DNA from: Infirmifilum sp. NZ
GTDB taxonomy: Archaea; Thermoproteota; Thermoprotei; Thermofilales; Thermofilaceae
Direction of reading: 5' to 3'
DNA: 42,126 nucleotides
NCBI RefSeq assembly: GCF_022693705.1
Contig: NZ_CP094288.1
Coordinates: 442,267 to 484,392, forward strand
The notes under the pieces were generated by a model. The model did no database searches and was not told the DNA's origin. It worked only from the letters and a program-made list of their open reading frames with translations. The translations under genes and the position numbers were made by a program. Below, in pieces: positions 24,323 to 31,482 of the stretch; the first letter of the stretch is position 1; the number at the start of each line of letters is the position of its first letter.

Positions 24323-24678
24323 CGCAGCATAGGGATGAGCTGCTCGTTCTCTGTTTTAACGTGGATCCTGAAAACCTAGAGAAAGGTCTTCAGCATCTGA
24401 ACCTTCCTCACGGGGTTTACCTCGCTTTTCGCCCCCGAAAGCAGTTGCTCAAACTCCCTGTGCTGTGAGGTGAGGGCGTTAACTAGCGGGTGGCCGCGGA
24501 ATAGGGGAAACGCCTTCTCCTCCTCCCGCCGATTGTGAGGGTACAGGAGGCCTTCAACCCTCTCAATGAAGTCGTTGATGTGCCTCGAGTACTTCTCCGG
24601 ATCTTTCCCGTAATCGCTCAGGACGTAATCCGCGTAGCTGATAACGTTCTCCTCTACTGCCCGTGCTGCCTCAGCCAC
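24319..24678 (-). pseudogene. Hemerythrin-like HHE protein interrupted by an in-frame TAG
   Basis: The frame from GTG 24678 gives 100 residues and stops at TAG 24376-24378 after VQMLKTFL. In the same frame the codons continue as VFRIHVKTENEQLIPMLR and stop at TAG 24319-24321. That extension is just what the last helix of a hemerythrin (HHE) domain should be (H-x3-E-N-x2-L-x-P). Upstream iron ligands are visible in PHNRREEEKAFPLF and TSQHREF; the first His of the domain is not obvious. So either a point mutation (for example CAG to TAG), a sequencing error, or amber read-through. A TATA-like GCTTTAATAC (24731-24740) and the run GGGAGGAG precede the GTG. Confidence 0.7.
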
Positions 24679-24793
24679 TCCTCCCTAACCGCTTCCCTTC
24701 TCTCCGAGGCCTTTTGAGTACTGGACACAGTATTAAAGCGTAAACAAAAATAAACATTATGTTGCTCGTGCGGTGTTTCCGATGAATTTTCCG

Positions 24794-25588
24794 TTAGAAG
24801 ACCGACACTTGCTTGCCTCCGTCTACGGGTATCATCGCGCCGTTGATGTACGAAGCGTAGTCGCTGGCAAGGAAGGCTACAAGGTACCCTATCTCCTCAG
24901 GAGTACCCAAGCGGCCAGCCGGCACGTCGGAGGAGAGCCTCCTGAGCGCCTCGTCGTAGCTCACCCCTTCTCTGCGTGCGGTATCTCTGGCGAGCTCCTC
25001 GACTCTTGGCGTCTTGATGACGCCGGGCATGATTCCGTTCACGGTGACTCCGTGCCTCCCGACCTCCCTGGCTAGTGTTCGGACCAGGCCTGCCAGGCTT
25101 ATCCGCACGACGTTGCTGAGAGCTAGGTTCGGCATCGGCTCCTTTATGGCGAGGCTCGTCAGGTAGATGATCCTGCCCCACTTCTGCGAGATCATGTGCG
25201 GGAGTAAGGCTCTCGTTAGGTACAGGGCTGGGTAGACGAGGAGCCTGAAGGCGTCGACCCAATCCTGCATCTGCATCTCGAGGAATGCACCGGGCTTGGG
25301 ACCGCCGGTCGAGTAGAAGAAGATGTCGGGGAGGCCTGCCTCCTCGAGCTTCCTGACGACCTCAGTGAGGTCCTCCTCCTTCGTGAGATCGGCTTTGATC
25401 GCGAAGGGCTCTTGCCCCGAAAAAGCCGCAACCTCCCTTTTCGCCCTCTCCAGCCGTTCTGGATTTCTCGCCACGATCACAACACTGGCGCCAGCCGAGG
25501 CGAGGACTTTCGCCACACCTAGGCCGATGCCGCTCGAGGCCGCGGTGACCAGCGCTCTCCTACCCTTAAGGCTTATCTCCAGCGTCAT
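24794..25588 (-). CDS. Short-chain dehydrogenase/reductase lacking the catalytic Tyr-Lys
   Basis: A 264-residue SDR fold. The dinucleotide motif VTAASSGIGLGVAKVL (14-29), the acidic ADLTKEEDL loop, and the late block GVTVNGIMPGVIKTPR are present, with SYINGAMIPVDGG at the C-terminus. Ser145 of the active site is kept (YLTSLAIKEP), but the YxxxK motif reads S158-N-V-V-R162, so both catalytic Tyr and Lys are replaced. A subgroup of FabG/BKR-like SDR proteins with such a site is known, so this is probably ancestral for the subgroup, not decay. The substrate is unknown. ATG 25588 sits directly after a 14-base inverted repeat. Confidence 0.8.
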   Translation of the reverse strand: MTLEISLKGRRALVTAASSGIGLGVAKVLASAGASVVIVARNPERLERAKREVAAFSGQEPFAIKADLTKEEDLTEVVRKLEEAGLPDIFFYSTGGPKPGAFLEMQMQDWVDAFRLLVYPALYLTRALLPHMISQKWGRIIYLTSLAIKEPMPNLALSNVVRISLAGLVRTLAREVGRHGVTVNGIMPGVIKTPRVEELARDTARREGVSYDEALRRLSSDVPAGRLGTPEEIGYLVAFLASDYASYINGAMIPVDGGKQVSVF

Positions 25589-25602
25589 GCATCTAGAGAT
25601 GC
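25589..25602. promoter_or_regulatory. Inverted repeat at the SDR start codon
   Basis: GCATCTAGAGATGC consists of GCATCT and its perfect reverse complement AGATGC with AG between. It abuts ATG 25588 of the SDR gene, where the RNA start would be if CGTTATCTG (25612-25620, minus) acts as the TATA box. It is probably a repressor site. Confidence 0.45.
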
Positions 25603-25611
25603 GGGTGGTCT

Positions 25612-25681
25612 CAGATAACGGTTTCTACGGCTCAAGGTGTGCAGATAACGCTTAAGGCTCTCGAGGGACGGGGAGATAATG
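25612..25681. repeat. Three phased 9-base direct repeats upstream of the SDR gene
   Basis: CAGATAACG occurs at 25612-25620 and again at 25642-25650; GAGATAATG, seven of nine bases the same, is at 25673-25681. Steps are 30 and 31 bases, close to three DNA turns. The first copy is also at the TATA position of the SDR gene. They lie in the gap between the SDR start (25588) and the AbiEi-like stop (25719). Confidence 0.4.
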
Positions 25682-25718
25682 TTTGTGAGAACGATACATT
25701 GGTGACGCAGTTCCAAGT

Positions 25719-26339
25719 TCATAGCTCAAAGGAGCTTGCGGAGTTAGCCTTTAGGGCTTTGAGTACTTTCCTCTTCACGCTCCGCGGGTACGGGTACTCT
25801 TCTAGAATAGCTTTGACGGCTTCTGGTCGGGTTTTCTCTAACAGGTGGGGTAGGATCTCGTCCAGGAATGGGTAGTCGAAGTAGTAGAGGTCCGTGAGCG
25901 TCTTCTCGGGGGTGGAGACGGGCAGGCTCCAGTCTCCGTACCTGACGAGAGTGTAGGAGCCGAAGAGTTTCCTGGATATGCGGCGAACGACGAGCGGTGT
26001 ATCGAGCACGGTGTAGACGCCGGCTCTCACCTTCCTAGGCGCGGCGTAGGTGAGCACCTCGGGGTTCGGCACCTGGTCCCAGGCTCCGTGGAGGTAGGCC
26101 GCAAACCCGAGGCCATAGTACGCTGTGTGCGGTGGCAGAGTGTATATAAAGACGAGTGGGTCTTTGTGGAAGCTGTACCACCCTTTTCTCAGCCTGACGA
26201 CCTCACCCCTCGACAACAGGGTGTGAACTAGCACTTTGGCGTAGGAGGGGGGTATTCCGAGCGCGTAGAGCTCGTGCACCGAGAAAGCCGGTTTGTCGGG
26301 TCTGTTGAGGTAGGTTCTCACCTTATCCACGTGCCTCAT
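25719..26339 (-). CDS. AbiEi-like antitoxin / transcriptional regulator
   Basis: A 206-residue protein. Residues 1-60 form a winged helix (FSVHELYALGIPPSYAKVLVHTLLSRGEVVRLRKGWYSF), the N-terminal domain of AbiEi-type antitoxins; the rest matches the AbiEi C-terminal part (THTAYYG-like PPHTAYYGLGFAAYLHG, APRKVRAG, and STPEKTLTDLYYFDYPFLDEIL). In type IV AbiE systems this protein neutralises AbiEii and represses its own operon through inverted repeats. Its ATG 26339 overlaps the toxin stop by ATGA. The order is toxin first, then antitoxin, opposite to the classic abiEi-abiEii order. Confidence 0.78.
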   Translation of the reverse strand: MRHVDKVRTYLNRPDKPAFSVHELYALGIPPSYAKVLVHTLLSRGEVVRLRKGWYSFHKDPLVFIYTLPPHTAYYGLGFAAYLHGAWDQVPNPEVLTYAAPRKVRAGVYTVLDTPLVVRRISRKLFGSYTLVRYGDWSLPVSTPEKTLTDLYYFDYPFLDEILPHLLEKTRPEAVKAILEEYPYPRSVKRKVLKALKANSASSFEL

Positions 26340-26977
26340 TTCAAAGCACCTACAATCCTCTCCCTTACAGTCTCGAAGCTCGGGGGAAGGCCCTTCAGTA
26401 TTAAAACCCTGAGCTCCCCCCAGTCCCGAGGAGGTTCGTCGAGGTGAGCTGAGAGCCTCTGGAGCTCCTCCCGCACCGAGCAGGGGTCCAGGTGGCTCAA
26501 GAGGTAGTACACGTCGTAGAGATCCCGGGCCTTACGCCTTTCGATGTAAGCTTGGACTTTCTCCCTTAGCAGAAGCTCCGGAGGGAGTGTGCGAACGACG
26601 ATAAAGCCCCCGTCAACCAGCTCGAACTCCGCCTCAACGGAGACACTGCTCATATCACGTTTAGTGAACTCAACCCTAACCTCGCGGCGGTCGCCGACGA
26701 CCATGAAAACCGCGTTTGCCGTTTCGCGCAACTTCCTAAGAGTCAGCTCAAACGACTCCACCTCTCTCTCAAGCTGGCTCCGGTACAGCGTCGGATTCTC
26801 GTGGTACAAGTCCAAGTCCTCTGAGAAACGTGGGGATTTGTACACTCTCCAGATCACAGTCCCCCCGTGAAGCACGGGCGGCGGCTTGAGCACCCTGTAT
26901 AGGACGCTGACGACTATGTCCTGAAGCTCGGCGATCTCCCTTTGCTCGCGCCTTCGTATGTAAATCCTTATGCTCAT
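26336..26977 (-). CDS. AbiEii-like nucleotidyltransferase toxin
   Basis: A 213-residue protein of the AbiEii/AbiGii nucleotidyltransferase family. HGGTVIWR (37-44) is the glycine-rich nucleotide loop, and SPRFSEDLDL (48-57) carries the metal-binding acids D54 and D56. KVQAYIERRKARDLYDVYYLL is the conserved RDLYD helix that follows. All key residues are kept, so it should be active. Family members add nucleotides to targets such as tRNA and stall growth, in phage defence or plasmid stabilisation. ATG 26977 lies inside the left arm of a perfect 15-base inverted repeat that also holds the TATA box. Confidence 0.85.
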   Translation of the reverse strand: MSIRIYIRRREQREIAELQDIVVSVLYRVLKPPPVLHGGTVIWRVYKSPRFSEDLDLYHENPTLYRSQLEREVESFELTLRKLRETANAVFMVVGDRREVRVEFTKRDMSSVSVEAEFELVDGGFIVVRTLPPELLLREKVQAYIERRKARDLYDVYYLLSHLDPCSVREELQRLSAHLDEPPRDWGELRVLILKGLPPSFETVRERIVGALK

Positions 26978-27014
26978 ATACCTAGGTTATGAAAAACCGT
27001 AACCTAGGTATATG
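26975..27014. promoter_or_regulatory. Perfect 15-base inverted repeat operator over the AbiE promoter and start codon
   Basis: Left arm CATATACCTAGGTTA (26975-26989), 10-base spacer, right arm TAACCTAGGTATATG (27000-27014): a perfect match over all 15 positions. The CAT of the left arm is the ATG (26975-26977) of the AbiEii gene on the minus strand, and GCATATAC in the right arm is in the TATA position. A dimer bound here would cover promoter, RNA start and start codon. Autoregulation by the AbiEi winged helix is the natural reading. Confidence 0.75.
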
Positions 27015-27038
27015 CTTTCCCCTCTTCTTACACCTGGA

Positions 27039-27821
27039 TTAGAGTATGACAAGCCCTCCCTCAGCTGAGCAGATCTCTTTGAGCACTCGGACGGCAGAGA
27101 GGGCTGCGAGGTAGCTCGTCTTGGGGTTCTCGGGAGAGGGGACGTTCTCGAGGGTCACTCTAACCCTGCCCGCGGGAGACTCCGCCACGACCTCGTGCAC
27201 GTTCCTGCTGAGGCTGGGGTCCGCCACGACCTCGACCTCCGCTTCGACGCCTGCCGCTAGCGAGAGGGTGGCTGCGACGTTCAGGCTTTTCGGGTAGGCT
27301 TTAACCGCTTCGCTGGCCCTCCCCCTGAAGACCACCGTGGGCCCCTGCACCTCCGCCCCCAGGGACTTCGCCGGCTTGCGCGTCACCAGCTTAAGCCTGC
27401 TGACCCCCACCTGCGAGTAGGCCTTCAGCACGTCGAGCCCGCCAGCGGCCCCCGCGGGTACGTAGATCCTTCTACCGCTCCTCCGCGCTACCTCAAGGAG
27501 CTCGCGGAGGGTCTGCTCCTCCATGAGGGCCCCTACGCTCAGCACGAGTAAGTCCGAGCGCTCGAGGATCCTCTTGGCGTACTCCCTAACCGCCTCCTGG
27601 CTCGCGGCTTCAACGACAATGTCGGGATTCAGGGCCAAGACGTCCTCTAAGCGGGAAGTGATCGCGGGTCTGCTCCTTTCGAGCCGGCTAGCCAGCTCCC
27701 GGCAGGCGTCGGGCCTCGCGTCCATGAGCGCTACGAGTTCAGCCCTAACCGAGCCCTGGTCGACCGCGCGGGCTATCACGCCGCCGATCGCGCCGCAACC
27801 GATGATCGCGACTCTCTTCAC
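27039..27821 (-). CDS. nadX: L-aspartate dehydrogenase
   Basis: A 260-residue protein. The Rossmann motif VAIIGCGAIGGVIA is at the N-terminus, then VVEAASQEAVREYAKRIL, the conserved YVPAGAAGGLDVLKA, KSLNVAATLSLAAG, and NVHEVVAESPAGRV with the catalytic His, ending NPKTSYLAALSAV. It oxidises L-aspartate to iminoaspartate with NAD(P), replacing the aspartate oxidase NadB used by many bacteria. Start GTG 27821 lies one base after the nadC stop, so it is the third gene of nadA-nadC-nadX. All recognised residues are present. Confidence 0.9.
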   Translation of the reverse strand: MKRVAIIGCGAIGGVIARAVDQGSVRAELVALMDARPDACRELASRLERSRPAITSRLEDVLALNPDIVVEAASQEAVREYAKRILERSDLLVLSVGALMEEQTLRELLEVARRSGRRIYVPAGAAGGLDVLKAYSQVGVSRLKLVTRKPAKSLGAEVQGPTVVFRGRASEAVKAYPKSLNVAATLSLAAGVEAEVEVVADPSLSRNVHEVVAESPAGRVRVTLENVPSPENPKTSYLAALSAVRVLKEICSAEGGLVIL

Positions 27822-27822
27822 G

Positions 27823-28671
27823 CTAGACCACCTCTAGGCTTATGTCTACGGGCAGAGGCCTCATCGTTATAACGCTGGAGCTTAAGACGTCGGGACCCGC
27901 GCTAGCGTACTCCGCCACGTTCTCAAGCGTTATCCCTCCGCTCGCCTCCACGAGAACCCTGCCCCTCAGGCCCTCGGATTCAAGGAGCCTGACCGCCCTC
28001 CTGACCTCAGGGGGGCTTAAGTTGTCGAGCATGACGACGTCCACCCCCAGCCTCGCGGCTAGAACGGCCTCCTCAGGCGTGCGAACCTCGACCTCGAGCT
28101 TGTGGATGAAGCTCTTACCGCTTAGAGCCCTCCTCACGGCCTCCTCGAGGCTACCCGCGACAGCGATGTGGTTGTCCTTTATCAGCACCGCGTCGCTCAG
28201 AGAGAGCCTGTGCGTGTCCGCCCCTCCCGCCGCCGCTGCGAGCTTCGCGAAGTCCCGCAGGCCGGGTGGGGTCTTCCTCGTCACTGCTACCCTGACGGCG
28301 GGGTTGGCTCTCCTGGCGGCTTCCACGAACATCTTGGCAGTCATCGCGACCCCCATGCAGTAGTTTAGGATGTTGAGAAGGGTGCGTTCCACGAGCAGGA
28401 TTCCTCTTGCATCCCCTTCCAAGCGCATGACCGCCTGCCCTTTGCGCGCCACCGCGCTACTGGGCATAAGCGAGGTGACTCTGAAGCCGAGTAGTTCCAG
28501 TGCCTCGGCTAAGTCCTCCGTGCACGCGACCACGGCCTCCTCGCTCTTAAGCACGACCTCTGCCGCCACGGTTTTCCCCCGCGGCACCACGAGGCTGGTG
28601 GTCAGGTCGCCGTGGGGCGCGTCCTCCTCCACCCACCTGAGTATTTTATCCGCAAGTAGCCTAGCCATCAT
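27823..28671 (-). CDS. nadC: Quinolinate phosphoribosyltransferase (decarboxylating)
   Basis: A 282-residue protein typical of NadC in length. EDAPHGDLTTSLVV at the N-terminus, RTLLNILNYCMGVA, VTRKTPPGLRDFAK, the catalytic-region block HRLSLSDAVLIKDNHIA, LEVEVRTPEEAVLAA, VMLDNLSPPEVR and VEASGGITLENV are all in family order. It makes nicotinate mononucleotide from quinolinate and PRPP. ATG 28671 overlaps the nadA stop (ATGA). Confidence 0.93.
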   Translation of the reverse strand: MMARLLADKILRWVEEDAPHGDLTTSLVVPRGKTVAAEVVLKSEEAVVACTEDLAEALELLGFRVTSLMPSSAVARKGQAVMRLEGDARGILLVERTLLNILNYCMGVAMTAKMFVEAARRANPAVRVAVTRKTPPGLRDFAKLAAAAGGADTHRLSLSDAVLIKDNHIAVAGSLEEAVRRALSGKSFIHKLEVEVRTPEEAVLAARLGVDVVMLDNLSPPEVRRAVRLLESEGLRGRVLVEASGGITLENVAEYASAGPDVLSSSVITMRPLPVDISLEVV

Positions 28672-29588
28672 CCGCGCCTCACCAGCTCCAGGCTCCGCTC
28701 AATTACCTCACGGGCCCTAGAGGCTATTCGGGGGTCGAGGGTGACCTTTGGCTCAAGCCTCTCGAGAGACTCGAGGAGGTGGCGGGGAGTGATCTTCTTC
28801 ATGTCCGCGCAGACGGCCCTCGCGTTCAGAGGGAGTATCTCCTTACCGGGCGCGAGCTTCCGCGCACGGTAGGCTAGCCCCTCCTCTGTGCCCAGAAGCA
28901 CCTTGCTGGCCCGCGTCCTCTGCACGTACTCCAGCATCTGGCTCGTGCTACCGACGAAGCTGGCCATCCGCCTCACCTCCCTAGGCGCTTCGGGGTGCAC
29001 TACTAGCTCTGCCCCGGGGTGCTCCTCGAGGGCCTTCTCGGCGTAGTAGCGTGAGATCAGAAACTCATGGACAGGACAGTGGCCGTTGGGGGGCACGGGG
29101 ATCACCTCCACCCCCGTCTTCTCGGCTACGAACTCCGCGAGGTTCCTGTCAGGCCCGAAGAGCACTCTATCAGCGCCAAGCCTTGAGACGAGCTTCACCG
29201 CGGAGGAGCTCGTGGCCACGTAGTCCGCGGATGCTTTGGCCTCGATCGGGGAGTTTACGTAGACCACTAGCGGCTCTCCCGGGAACTTGGACCTGTACCC
29301 GCTCAGCACGCCGCCATTGAGGAAGTCGGCGAGGGGGCAGCCAGCGTAGCTGTTAGGGTGAATGACCACTTTGTCTGGGTTCAGCGCGGCCACCATTTCC
29401 GCCATGAACTTCACTCCAGCCATCACTATCACGTCCGCGTCTACCTCCTGTGCCTTCAGCGCCAGCTCGAGGCTGTCGCCGACGAAGTCCGCCACGTCCT
29501 GGACTTCCGGTAGCTGGTAGTTGTGCGCCAGGATCACCGCGTTTCGGAGCTTCTTCAGCCTGGCTATCTCTTCGTAGAGCATAGCCAC
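28668..29588 (-). CDS. nadA: Quinolinate synthase (4Fe-4S)
   Basis: A 306-residue protein. AVILAHNYQLPEVQDVADFVGDS is split over residues 17-40, the family's N-terminal signature. Three Cys suit the single [4Fe-4S] cluster: NSYAGCPLADF, NGHCPVHEF (in place of the usual position) and NARAVCADMKKITPRHL. It condenses iminoaspartate with DHAP to quinolinate, so it depends on the nearby Suf-type scaffold for its cluster. DHAP is also the product of the glycerol operon. GTG 29588 (or ATG 29582) is about 27 bases after the TATA element at 29613-29620. It is the first gene of nadA-nadC-nadX. Confidence 0.92.
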   Translation of the reverse strand: MAMLYEEIARLKKLRNAVILAHNYQLPEVQDVADFVGDSLELALKAQEVDADVIVMAGVKFMAEMVAALNPDKVVIHPNSYAGCPLADFLNGGVLSGYRSKFPGEPLVVYVNSPIEAKASADYVATSSSAVKLVSRLGADRVLFGPDRNLAEFVAEKTGVEVIPVPPNGHCPVHEFLISRYYAEKALEEHPGAELVVHPEAPREVRRMASFVGSTSQMLEYVQRTRASKVLLGTEEGLAYRARKLAPGKEILPLNARAVCADMKKITPRHLLESLERLEPKVTLDPRIASRAREVIERSLELVRRG

Positions 29589-29717
29589 CGTGCATCGGGG
29601 GATGACGTTGGGATATAACGGTTCTCTGCCAAGGTTGCATAGGGGGCCAAGTTATTCTCTGCAATTAGTCACAGAGCTTTTATAACGTTTAAATCGTCCG
29701 GAGAGTCGGTTTTACAC
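29589..29717. promoter_or_regulatory. Divergent nad promoter region with paired direct repeats
   Basis: The 129-base gap between nadA and the NAD-kinase-like regulator has a minus-strand TATA (CGTTATATCC, 29611-29620) for nadA and plus-strand TATA candidates (29678-29687, GTTTAAAT 29687-29694) for the regulator. TTCTCTGC occurs twice on the plus strand, at 29622-29629 and 29655-29662, 33 bases apart; the first copy abuts the nadA TATA box. TATAACG also occurs at 29614-29620 and 29681-29687. These are candidate operator sites. Confidence 0.5.
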
Positions 29718-30710
29718 GTGGAGGTTCAACTCATCTACCCGTCGCGCCTCGAGAAGTACGCTAAGAGGCTCCAGGCTGAGCTAGCGCAGAGAGGGTACCC
29801 CCCTCAGGCGATTGCCCTCGAGAAGGTTGAGGAGCTAGGAAGGGGCCTCCTGATCGTATTGGGGCTTGACAGGGAGGTGCTCGAGGCCCTTCACCACGCA
29901 CCGTACCAGTCGACGGTTCTGCCCGTGGCGCCACCCTCGTACACAGGTTACGTGGCTTTAACCCCGTTCCAGAAATGCGCCCAGGTGGTCGAGCAACTTG
30001 AAGCTGGCAGGATCGAGCCGCTGCGTGTACCCGTCCTGTCTGCTTCGGTGGACGGTACGGCAAACGTGAGAGCAATCAACGAGGTCGCGGTGTTCCCCAG
30101 GAGGAGTGCCACTCTCATGGAGTACGACCTGGAGGTGAACGGGGACCTCCTGTGGCACGACACTTCCGATGGGGTGATCGTTGCCACCCCGCTGGGTTCG
30201 ACGGCGTACGCTCTGTCAGCAGGTGGGCCCGTGGTGCTCCTCGACACCGAAGCGCTGGTCATCGTTTCTGTCAACAGCACAGAGCCGGGTCGGAGGCCGG
30301 TTGTGGTGAGCCTGGGGAGTAGCATACGGGTGGGGGGCATCGCTTCCCGCACGGCTGTGGAGGCGGTGGCTGACGGCGTGGAGAGGGTTGAAGTGGAGGA
30401 GGAGGTTCGAGTGTTTGTAGGCGGCTACCTAAACCTCGTGGTAACCGAGAGCAGGGGTACCGCGCTGGTTAAGAGAAAGCTCACGTACGCCGAGCTGCGG
30501 GACCTGCCTCCAAGCGCTAAGCTTGTGCTTAAAGTGCTTGAGGAGGAGGGCGAGCTGGGCATAAGCGAAATCATCGACCTGACTGGTCTGCCGGAGAGGA
30601 CGGTCAGGCACGCACTGGCCCTGCTCTCGTCCAGGGGCTTCATCGCTAAGCTGGAAGACCCTGTGAACCCGAAGAGGATTCTATATAGGGTCTCTCAAGC
30701 AGTTGCATAA
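29718..30710 (+). CDS. NAD-kinase-fold protein fused to a winged helix, candidate NAD regulator
   Basis: A 330-residue protein. Residues 1-250 have the NAD kinase fold: INEVAVFPR (120-128, with the NE motif N121-E122), D151-G152, and ATPLGSTAYALSAGGPVV (156-173), the substrate-binding core. The catalytic GGDG motif, however, reads GLDR (49-52): the Asp is kept but two glycines that bind phosphate are lost, and the following NLGxxGF stretch is also changed. Residues 258-325 are a winged helix (PSAKLVLKVLEEEGELGISE, then LPERTVRHALALLSSRGF). Divergent to nadA-nadC-nadX. It may be an NAD(P)-sensing regulator, or a true kinase that also binds DNA. Confidence 0.75.
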   Translation: MEVQLIYPSRLEKYAKRLQAELAQRGYPPQAIALEKVEELGRGLLIVLGLDREVLEALHHAPYQSTVLPVAPPSYTGYVALTPFQKCAQVVEQLEAGRIEPLRVPVLSASVDGTANVRAINEVAVFPRRSATLMEYDLEVNGDLLWHDTSDGVIVATPLGSTAYALSAGGPVVLLDTEALVIVSVNSTEPGRRPVVVSLGSSIRVGGIASRTAVEAVADGVERVEVEEEVRVFVGGYLNLVVTESRGTALVKRKLTYAELRDLPPSAKLVLKVLEEEGELGISEIIDLTGLPERTVRHALALLSSRGFIAKLEDPVNPKRILYRVSQAVA

Positions 30711-30726
30711 CCCCCCTTTCGGGGGC
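30711..30726 (+). terminator. G/C hairpin between the NAD regulator and sufC
   Basis: CCCCC (30712-30716) and GGGGG (30721-30725) can pair around TTTC. It lies immediately after the TAA of the NAD-kinase-like gene and before the TATA-like sequence of sufC. No U-run follows, and archaea seldom use hairpin terminators, so the role is uncertain. Confidence 0.25.
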
Positions 30727-30762
30727 AAAATACTTTAGGTGCACCCCCTCTTTAGCTTAAGG

Positions 30763-31482
30763 ATGGCGACTCTAACCGTTGACAGCATTACCGCATCCGT
30801 GGACTCGAGTGAGGTAGTGAGGGGCGTGAGCCTGACTATTCGAGGCGGCGAGAAAGCCCTACTTTTCGGCCCTAACGGGGCCGGGAAAACCACCCTGCTA
30901 TGCGCGGTAGCCGGGCTCCCCCACGTGCGGGTGACCGGCGGCAGGGTGATCCTGGACGGGGAGGACGTGACGCCGCTCCCGGCCTACGAGAGGGCGCGCA
31001 GGGGTATTGTGCTAGCGTACCAAATCCCACCCGAGCTGACCGGTGTGAGCGTCTCCAGGCTCGCCGACCTTATTTCCAGGAGGGCTGGTACACAGGAGTT
31101 CGTGCAGCAGCTGGTGGAGATCCTGGAGATCGGGTACCTTCTCGGCAGGGACGCCTTCAGGGGGTTCAGCGGCGGTGAGCGGAAGCGGGTCGAGGTCTTC
31201 CTAACCGCCCTCATGCGGCCCCGGTTTGCCCTGCTCGACGAGCCTGACAGCGGGGTGGACGTCGACAGCGTAAAGCTGATAGCTCACGCCATCGACTTCC
31301 TCGTCGAGGAGTTCAACTCCGGCGTGCTGGTCGTCACGCACACCCGGCTGCTGGCGGAGCAGCTCGGGGGTCAGGCTACAGGCTACGTGCTGAGCGACGG
31401 CAGGTTGACCTGCACCGGGAGGGCGCTCGAAATACTCAAGAGGCTTGAGGAGAGGGGGTTCGATGGAGCGTGCTCTGATTGA
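30763..31482 (+). CDS. sufC: Fe-S cluster scaffold ATPase SufC
   Basis: About 239 residues from ATG 30763; the frame opens 24 bases upstream, but TACTTTAGG near 30731-30739 fits a TATA box for 30763. ABC ATPase motifs: Walker A GPNGAGKT (36-43), signature FSGGERKRVE, Walker B FALLDEPDSGVDVD, and H-loop VVTHT. The combination GGERKRVE plus DEPDSGVD is SufC-specific. It works with the SufB-like protein, whose start overlaps its end by 20 bases. No SufD, SufS or SufE is present, as in the minimal two-gene SufBC-type systems of archaea. Confidence 0.88.
   Translation: MATLTVDSITASVDSSEVVRGVSLTIRGGEKALLFGPNGAGKTTLLCAVAGLPHVRVTGGRVILDGEDVTPLPAYERARRGIVLAYQIPPELTGVSVSRLADLISRRAGTQEFVQQLVEILEIGYLLGRDAFRGFSGGERKRVEVFLTALMRPRFALLDEPDSGVDVDSVKLIAHAIDFLVEEFNSGVLVVTHTRLLAEQLGGQATGYVLSDGRLTCTGRALEILKRLEERGFDGACSD

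Noticed and set aside
29589-29717. Riboswitch for NAD synthesis
   Set aside because: nadA appears leaderless (TATA about 27 bases before the GTG), so there is no 5' leader to fold.
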